From Rhizoclosmatium globosum (Eukaryota; Chytridiomycota; Chytridiomycetes; Chytridiales; Chytriomycetaceae): a stretch of 64,000 nt of DNA. The notes beneath the pieces are model-generated. The model was not told where the DNA came from and ran no database searches. It worked only from the letters and a program-made list of their open reading frames with translations. Shown one piece after another: positions 57,821 through 64,000 of this stretch (position 1 is the first letter of the stretch; every line of letters starts with the position of its first letter). The position numbers and the translations under genes were made by a program. The DNA is taken from NCBI GenBank assembly GCA_002104985.1, contig MCGO01000184.1:1-64000 (forward strand), read 5' to 3'.

Positions 57821-59507
57821 TTACTGCGAGTTTTGTCGGTTTGGTTGCTGGGACTGCTGTTTCTGTTGTTGCAGAGAGTTGATTGATGGTTGCTGCTGCG
57901 ACAAGGCAGCGGATGGTTGTATTGACGATGCAATTGGTTGTTGAGGTTGAGTGAACCCAGAATTCAGTGGTCGCACAACACCGCCCAATGAACCCAGTCC
58001 ATTCAGAGCACCGACAGGAGCAGGTTGAAGTTGACCAATCTTTCCTGAAACGGCGTTGAAACTTGGCGAGGATCCAGCGGCTGGTGAGGTTCCTGTAACT
58101 TTCAATCCTTGTGTAGGTTGTTGAGGTTGTTGAGGAACCATCAGTGGTCGCTGTCCATTCGAAAAAGTCGGCGGTGTTCCAGCTGTGCTACTAGCTGAAC
58201 TGTTTGTTCCACTGCTCGAGCTTCCTGTCGTCCAGTTCGCAGTTCCGTTTCCAACATTAACATTCACACTGCCAGCACTAACTGTCCTTCCCGGTTGATT
58301 CATAACACCCGGATATGAAGCAGCATGATACGTCGGAGCATGATGAGGATGAAACTGCGGATGATGAACAGCATGGTGATTGATATGTGGAGCCGAGCTA
58401 TTCGATCCTTGCGAAGTAGTACTATTCCTCGACCCACTATTCGCTCCACTCCCCAAATCCTTCAAACTCCGTTCCTGCAATTCCAATAACCGCTGCTGAA
58501 CCGACGCGTTTGCGGAATTCGAAGACGGCGGAGTCGTGCTTTGAGGATACAAGGCTGGATTGTTGATTGGTCCAAACGGAACATTCACACCTACAACTGC
58601 AGGAACTCCACCAATCAACGACGATGCGGCCGCAACAGGAACAGGCGCGATAATCCCCAGCCCTTGCGGCTGAGAAATAGACGGCTGCACACTACTCATA
58701 CTTGACACCGACGCTCCAGAGTTAACTCGTTCAACATTCACAGGCGCGCCGGTTGTACTTGGTCGAGCAGCAGACGGTGTCAAGCCCCCATCACTCGTTA
58801 TACTAGACGTACCCCACCCACTATCACTCGTGTGACTCATATGCGAAGGTCTTCGAAGATGTAACCCGTCAGCGGTCACAACTGCACCACCATAATCTGA
58901 CGACGACGCAACGCTCGACCCACTTTGTCCCCGCTTATATCCCTCTGATGCGGAACTCGATGGTCCAGTGTTGGGAGACTCCATGGCGGCTGGGGCGAGA
59001 AGTGGAGGCGGGGTTTCTGAGTTCAATGAGAACACGGCTTTTTGACCGCTGACGGGAGGCGCACCGACGACAGGCGGAGCAGATGGTTTTGTACTTGCGT
59101 TAGTAACTGTGGGAGTAACACTTCCAACGCGTTCACTTGTTGCAGAGACTTGTTGGCCCAACTGACTTTGGACAACAGGTTTCTTTCCCAGCTGAGGCGA
59201 TGCGCTGGGCGTAATGTGCGGGAATCCAGAGGAGCCGGGAGCGCCGGTGGCAGGGTTTGTAGTCCTTACACCTGGTTGAGGGCTGAGTCGACCACCGGCT
59301 TGATCACCGGATCCATCGCTGCTGCTACTAAACGACGTATTTGAAAGTGTTCGTGGAAGAGGAATGAAATGCAGATCCGTCAAACTTGAGTTCGCACGAG
59401 GTAAGGACTTTGACTCGTCAATTGGGCCAGGAACAAGAGGTTTCGGCACCAAAGGAGGAGCAACAGCGACAGGAGTTTGATCCCGCAACCCCGTGTCCTG
59501 TACTTGT

Positions 59508-59539
<32 letters not shown>

Positions 59540-62003
59540 TTGTTGCCCCAGCTTACTTTTCCCCTCCTCAACCCGCCCCAACAAAATCTGCTTCACCTTC
59601 TCCTCCAACTTTCTCCTGGCGAGGACTTCATCCTTCCCATCAATCAAATTCTCCTTCACCATTTCACTGACAACGTCTGTGGCAGTATCTTCAGGGAGAT
59701 TGAATGGGAATTTGATTTCGTGTGTTTGGTTTTTGGGATTCGCAGATGATTGAGGATTTGTGTACACCATACGAAGCGTAACTGTACTTTCCGAATGTCT
59801 ATCAAAGAGTTCGACTGTGACAGTAGCTGTAGACGCCGACGCAACCGGAAGTGAGGCGGTGCTAGAAGATTGCGTCGCAACAAGATTCGGATTGCTATTT
59901 CCACCAGCTATTGATGGTGGATTCGAAGTCGGCGGCGTTATCAAATGCTCTTTGGCGGAAATGGGAATCACTGGCTGTTTCGCATCTCCGGTACTTCCAG
60001 CGCTTGCCGCAGAATTACTCCGACCCGTTGAAACTAGGGTTTCCATGGCATTTGTTATATCACGTGCAGTTGGAGTCGCTTGATTTGGAGTAATGGTTGT
60101 GACGCCGCTAGACGAATTCGGCACACGATTCATGGACGAGTGTGGGGACGCCATATACCGTATGTCCCCATTCAGAAGTCCGTCAGGAGGGGGGACAGCC
60201 AATGCAGATGCAGGTCCTGCCTCTGTTGTATTCGAGGTATCCAATGACAACGCGCTTCCACTCATAGGCGTCCCGCCAGCAGACACGGGGTTACTTGGCG
60301 TCGCTTCTGGGATCTTCATGAACGGATGCGTCAATAACTCCGCCGCAGTCGGCCGATACTTTGGGTTATACTGAGTGCAGAATTTGATGAATTCAACAGT
60401 TTGAGGGTCCGTAATCTTTTCAAGGGATTGTGGCTGAATCCCCATCGTGACTTTCTTATATATTTGAATGTGATTGGTGCATTCCGAGTACGGGTATTCC
60501 TTGGTGACCATTTCGAGGACAACCATTCCAAAGGCGTAGATGTCGACTTTCTCATCGTAGTTTTCTGTGATTTCAAAAGGCATTCGTCAGCAATTAGGTA
60601 AAATGAAAAGTGCAAGAATCACCATCATAGAGTTCTGGGGCCATAAATTCTGGAGTTCTGTGCATAAGAAGAAACGGTTAACGAACAAAAGAGTAGAGCA
60701 AGTGACAGAACAAACCCAAGGACTGATGAGGCATGGTCTCGACTTTTCGGAATCGCAAGTCCCAAATCTCCAATCTTAGCTTGACCGTTATATCCGTTCA
60801 TGAAGATGTTTTCGCATTTCAAGTCACTGTAATTGCAGGTTAGATAAATTTTGTTGGGGCGTTGATCATCGGAGTGGAGATGGAACGGCAAAGTTGGAAC
60901 AACCAAGGTTCACATTTGACCTGTGGTTGCAATAGTATGATTGGGCTTGAATCCACCGTCCCAGCGCATGAAATATGATTTAAAGCGATGCTTGACTCCG
61001 CTTATACTGCCCAGATGGCTTCACCACATGTCATTCACTATACAGTCACACTTCCATCAGCTCCGCCTGATATGAAAAACCTCCGCTCATACACTCGCAA
61101 AGCAATTTGATGCATTCAAAACATACCGATGTATTATAGGCGGATCCCGTGAATGTAGATAGTTTAGACCCTGCAGAATCTGACGGCACCATTTCTTGAT
61201 GACCGGTAACCGAGTAGGCTGCCCTTTCGCTGTCTTTTTCAGATACTGCTTCAAAGTCCCGGCCGTCATCAACTCTGTGATAAAGAAGACGCGTTCACGA
61301 CCATCCGAGCCTTTCGCACCCCACGCATGATACATTGTGATAATATTTTCATTTCGCAGAGATTTGAGGATCTGAATTTCGGAGAGGATACGTTGAGCTT
61401 CCCGTTTAGCGAGGTGATCGACTTTGAGCTGGTTCCAAGCGACTTCAACGCCTTCGTCTTCGTCAAAGCCCTTGTAGACTTCCTTGTAGGCACCTTTTCC
61501 GAGGAGTTTCGAGTAACGAGAGAATCGGCCAGTTGGATCGGTCTGATGGGGGAGAGTGGGAGGAGTTTGAAAGGTGAGTTTGAGTGGAAAATACGGGGTG
61601 AGTCAAAGATAGGCTCATGGAGGGTGATAGGATCCAGAGTCCCACTACTTTCGCAGTATACTATTCCGTGCAATTCATCGCTAGGTACTACGGCGTCATT
61701 GAAACAAGGTTCCTTTGTATGCTCCTCCTCCTCCCTCGCACAACACACACGCAAACAACTCTGCACAACACAACACACCTCCACTATCCGATTTTCCTCA
61801 TCGTCGTCCTCGTCCTGGTTCGACGGCTGTTGCTGTTGCTGTTGCTGCTGCTGCGAGGGCTGTCTGTTTGGCAGGGCCGAGTACTCGAGGGCAGCCGGGC
61901 CTTGATCGAGTGGACCCGCGGTTGGATTCTGATTCTGGCTCTGATTTCCCGAGTGATTGTTTTGATTGTTTTGCGGGTTTTGCGGGTGTGAGTGTTCGGC
62001 CAT
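57821..62003 (-). CDS. WNK: WNK-type protein kinase
   Basis: Exons 62003-61779, 61542-61127, 60826-60716, 60657-60623 and 60564-57821, 1,176 residues. WNK kinases sense chloride and osmotic state in animals and act on ion transport. The glycine loop LGKGAYKEVYKG carries the WNK-type Lys (K95), while the usual beta-3 Lys position is Asn (VAWN, N112), as in plant WNKs. Further motifs: ITELMTAGTLKQYL, HRDLKCEN (about 213-219), DLG (234), GTPEFMAPELYD and VDIYAFGM. Residues of about 505-595 (VTVELFDRHSESTVTLRMVY…KVKQIL) fit the OSR1-C/PF2-like domain typical of WNKs. The rest is Ser/Thr/Pro/Gln-rich, with a Gln run near 610 and another in the N-terminus. The HRD motif is split by a 300-base intron. 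Confidence 0.93.
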
Positions 62004-62575
62004 GGTGTCGGTCTCGCTTCGGATACGATGTCAAGTTGTTCAAGGACTACGAAAGACTGGAGCACCAGGCAACTCAGGAGTGTGCACTGTGTGGATCTCC
62101 CCAAGCGTTGTGGGAAAGAAAGGGACGAGGAAAGGTGAGGAAACGACCTGTCTGTCCGTGTGCGCTGATGCTTTTGTCTTTTTTTCGACTTCACCCTAAC
62201 TATCACTGTCAACTAGCAAGGTTTTCAAGGGAGGCTTTATCACTGGCTTGTAGCACTGGTTCGCTATTAATACCCGCTTTATTCATTGCCGATCACTACT
62301 GAGACACCCCCCTTTGTTTCACTGCGATTCTCATCAAATGACTGTGTTATGGTGGCTGTTATCGAACCCCTCCCGTAATTAATGGAAAATAATGGATTAA
62401 TTAATGAACAGCCACCCATTCCCTAATTGTACTCCACACTGGTTGTGTGTTGGGCGAAACAATGTCAATGATAAGAAAAAACACGTGTTCGTTGGTACAA
62501 AACCTCTCCCTCAAGCTTACAAAATCGAATCAGTTATTTGAAAGAAATAGAGTTATCATCGAAGAAGATAATTTT
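62004..62575. other. Intergenic region 5' of WNK and 3' of the seven-helix gene
   Basis: Holds the WNK promoter region. A palindromic CACGTG (E-box-like) lies at about 62482. I see no gene; an overlapping plus-strand frame (61715-62302) is the antisense of WNK exon 1 and its flank. Confidence 0.4.
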
Positions 62576-63559
62576 CTATTGAGACATGATTCGGCTCATC
62601 CTACTCTTTTCTAGCTTCTCAGCCATAGTAATAACAGACGCCCTCATCGCCACACTAGTTCCACGTGTTGAAACAATTCGTGCGGTTTCAATACGTTCGC
62701 GCTTCATTTTCTCTCCTCTCTCTTCCTCTTGTTGCAATGACCACTTCATAGCCAATTGCAGAAACACATATATAATCGGTCCAAAGTCGTAAATTCGGAG
62801 TGAAACAAGAAACCAGAAGATCGAAACGGTCGGTGTCACAAACCAGTAATTGAACAAGACGATTCCAATCAACCAAACCTCCATACAAAAACACGATGCA
62901 ATTCCATACCTAGAAATCACCTTCAACTTTGCAACATCCGGCAAATCACTCTTCATTGCCTTCAAATACAAAATATACACTATCGTCACAAGAGCATCGA
63001 ACAACAACATAACAACATTCACAGTCACACTCAACGCATTTGTCACACCATCAACGACGTTCGTCCATTCTTCCGTGAACGAAAACGCACTTGCACAAAA
63101 TTGCATCACAGTCCACGCAAACTGATTTGCCTGCAACAGCCCAAACAAGACGAAAAAAGCAGGCAAATATGGCTCAATACTGGGTATCATTGCGTGAAAA
63201 ACGGGTCTCCCGCGTTTCCAAGAATAAATTATAATCAAACATTGGCTTGAAAGCGTACCAACGTAACTCAGTGAAAGGTATGCAAGCATACTACTCTCAG
63301 TTGTAGCTCCGACATAGAGTGCGTTGAAGGCAATTGTCATACAGTTTATAAAAATCATTAATAGGAGTAGGGTATTTGTCGCTGAATAGACTTTTCGTCT
63401 CGTTTGAGGGTTCTTGGTTTTGGTGTACATCAGATATCCTAGAATCGTCAACTAAAGTGCCGACGCAACAATTGTGATCCAAAAGTCTTGTGCTCCGACT
63501 GTGAGATAGCCATCGTAGTAGGAGTCTGTTGGGAATAGAGTCGAGTTTGTGGAGTTCAT
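62576..63559 (-). CDS. Seven-helix membrane protein with an in-frame TAG
   Basis: From ATG 63559 the frame encodes an outside-facing N-terminus with Asn-X-Ser/Thr sites (NSTNST), seven hydrophobic segments (TM1 around FWITIVASAL; TM7 around YDFGPIIYVFLQLAMKW) and a charged cytoplasmic tail, 327 codons. This layout matches receptor-like seven-helix proteins, but I do not recognise the family. Codon 36, inside TM1, is TAG (63454-63452), with good coding sequence on both sides (VASAL then LTILGYLMYT). It is either a nonsense mutation, a sequence error, or a stop that is read through. A paralogue lies directly upstream (63664 to beyond the window). An extra 5' exon is possible, since a CCCATCAG acceptor precedes the ATG. 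Confidence 0.6.
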
Positions 63560-63663
63560 CACCAAGTCATAAACCTCTGATGGGAATGGAAATCTCTTTG
63601 TCCATTAAATTACATGACTTTAATATCAACAAATACTAATTAACGCCACACACACAAAACCGT

Positions 63664-64000
63664 TCAAGCCTGTGATAACGTTGCAGGAGCCCGACTCGAC
63701 CGACTTTTCTCCATACTCTCCGACGTCGTTGAAACAACCTGCCCCACCGTCCCCCTTCTCGAAACCAACCTGGCAGTCTCAACCCTCTCCCGCTTCACCT
63801 TCTCACCCCTCACCTCCTCCCTCACCAACGACCACTTCATCGCCAACTGCAAAAACAAATACACAGCAGGCCCCAAATCGTACGCGCGCAACGAAACCAG
63901 GAACCACGAAACATCGACGCTCGGAGACACGAACCAGTAGTTGAACAGCACTATTCCGATTAACCACGCTTCCATGCATATACACGATGCGATTCCGTAC
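63664..64000 (-). CDS. Seven-helix membrane protein, second copy (5' part outside the window)
   Basis: The visible 112 codons match the last third of the neighbouring gene (YGIASCICMEAWLIGIVLFN versus YGIASCFCMEVWLIGIVLFN), covering TM6, TM7 and the charged tail. It ends SRAPATLSQA. This copy is clearly richer in G+C at third positions than its neighbour, although the proteins are alike, so the duplication is old or the two have experienced different base bias. No stop codon interrupts the visible part. Confidence 0.75.
   Translation of the reverse strand, partial: YGIASCICMEAWLIGIVLFNYWFVSPSVDVSWFLVSLRAYDLGPAVYLFLQLAMKWSLVREEVRGEKVKRERVETARLVSRRGTVGQVVSTTSESMEKSRSSRAPATLSQA

Overview
This window is eukaryotic: genes carry many short GT-AG introns (mostly about 45-80 nt) with fungal-style donors (GTATGT, GTGAGT, GTAAGT). 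The gene set fits an early-diverging, probably zoosporic (chytrid-like) fungus: a LYS2-type aminoadipate reductase (fungal lysine pathway), a class II HMG-CoA reductase, a WNK kinase, a receptor with two membrane segments, and a tandem pair of seven-helix membrane proteins. The taxonomic call is inference.

Layout. 1-19 kb is gene-poor and repeat-rich. A long module occurs in three partial copies (A at 1-962, B+A' at about 7.7-11.6 kb, B'+A'' at about 16.3-19.0 kb). It carries a decayed gene on the minus strand whose 3' part looks like serial leucine-rich-repeat exons. Between the copies lie a coiled-coil gene, an acidic gene, a small membrane-protein gene, a pair of 174-bp hairpin-rich units and a 10-copy 139-bp array. 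20-28 kb holds a two-RRM gene with a long Pro-Val repeat tail, an RRM pseudogene fragment, a 14-copy 199-bp array and a tyrosine-recombinase retroelement remnant. 28-41 kb is compact and gene-dense: a His-rich protein, the receptor-like protein, GPN1 GTPase, a second two-RRM gene, and LYS2. 41-57 kb starts with HMG-CoA reductase and then holds a cluster, all on the minus strand, of related RRM plus polyglutamine genes (three intact, one pseudogene, at least two fragments), interspersed with copies of a duplicated module and arrays of a structured repeat of about 165-186 bp. 57.8-64 kb holds the WNK kinase and the seven-helix pair.

The strongest findings are: (1) the RRM family. All seven RRM copies that I could splice are cut by a phase-1 intron at the same place near the RRM end, and the three cluster genes end in Gln-rich exons. 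(2) A repeat family in four arrays whose central hairpin keeps pairing through compensatory base changes, each array lying 0.1-0.4 kb beyond the stop codon of a gene on the opposite strand. (3) Three otherwise good genes each need a -1 reading-frame change, while repeat copy A differs from copy A' mainly by single missing bases. This suggests deletion-type sequence errors, although real lesions or frameshifting are possible.

Lysine biosynthesis (LYS2), the mevalonate pathway (HMGR), RNA polymerase II assembly (GPN1) and ion/osmotic signalling (WNK) are independent housekeeping functions. The RRM-polyQ cluster is the only group here that looks like a locally expanding system.
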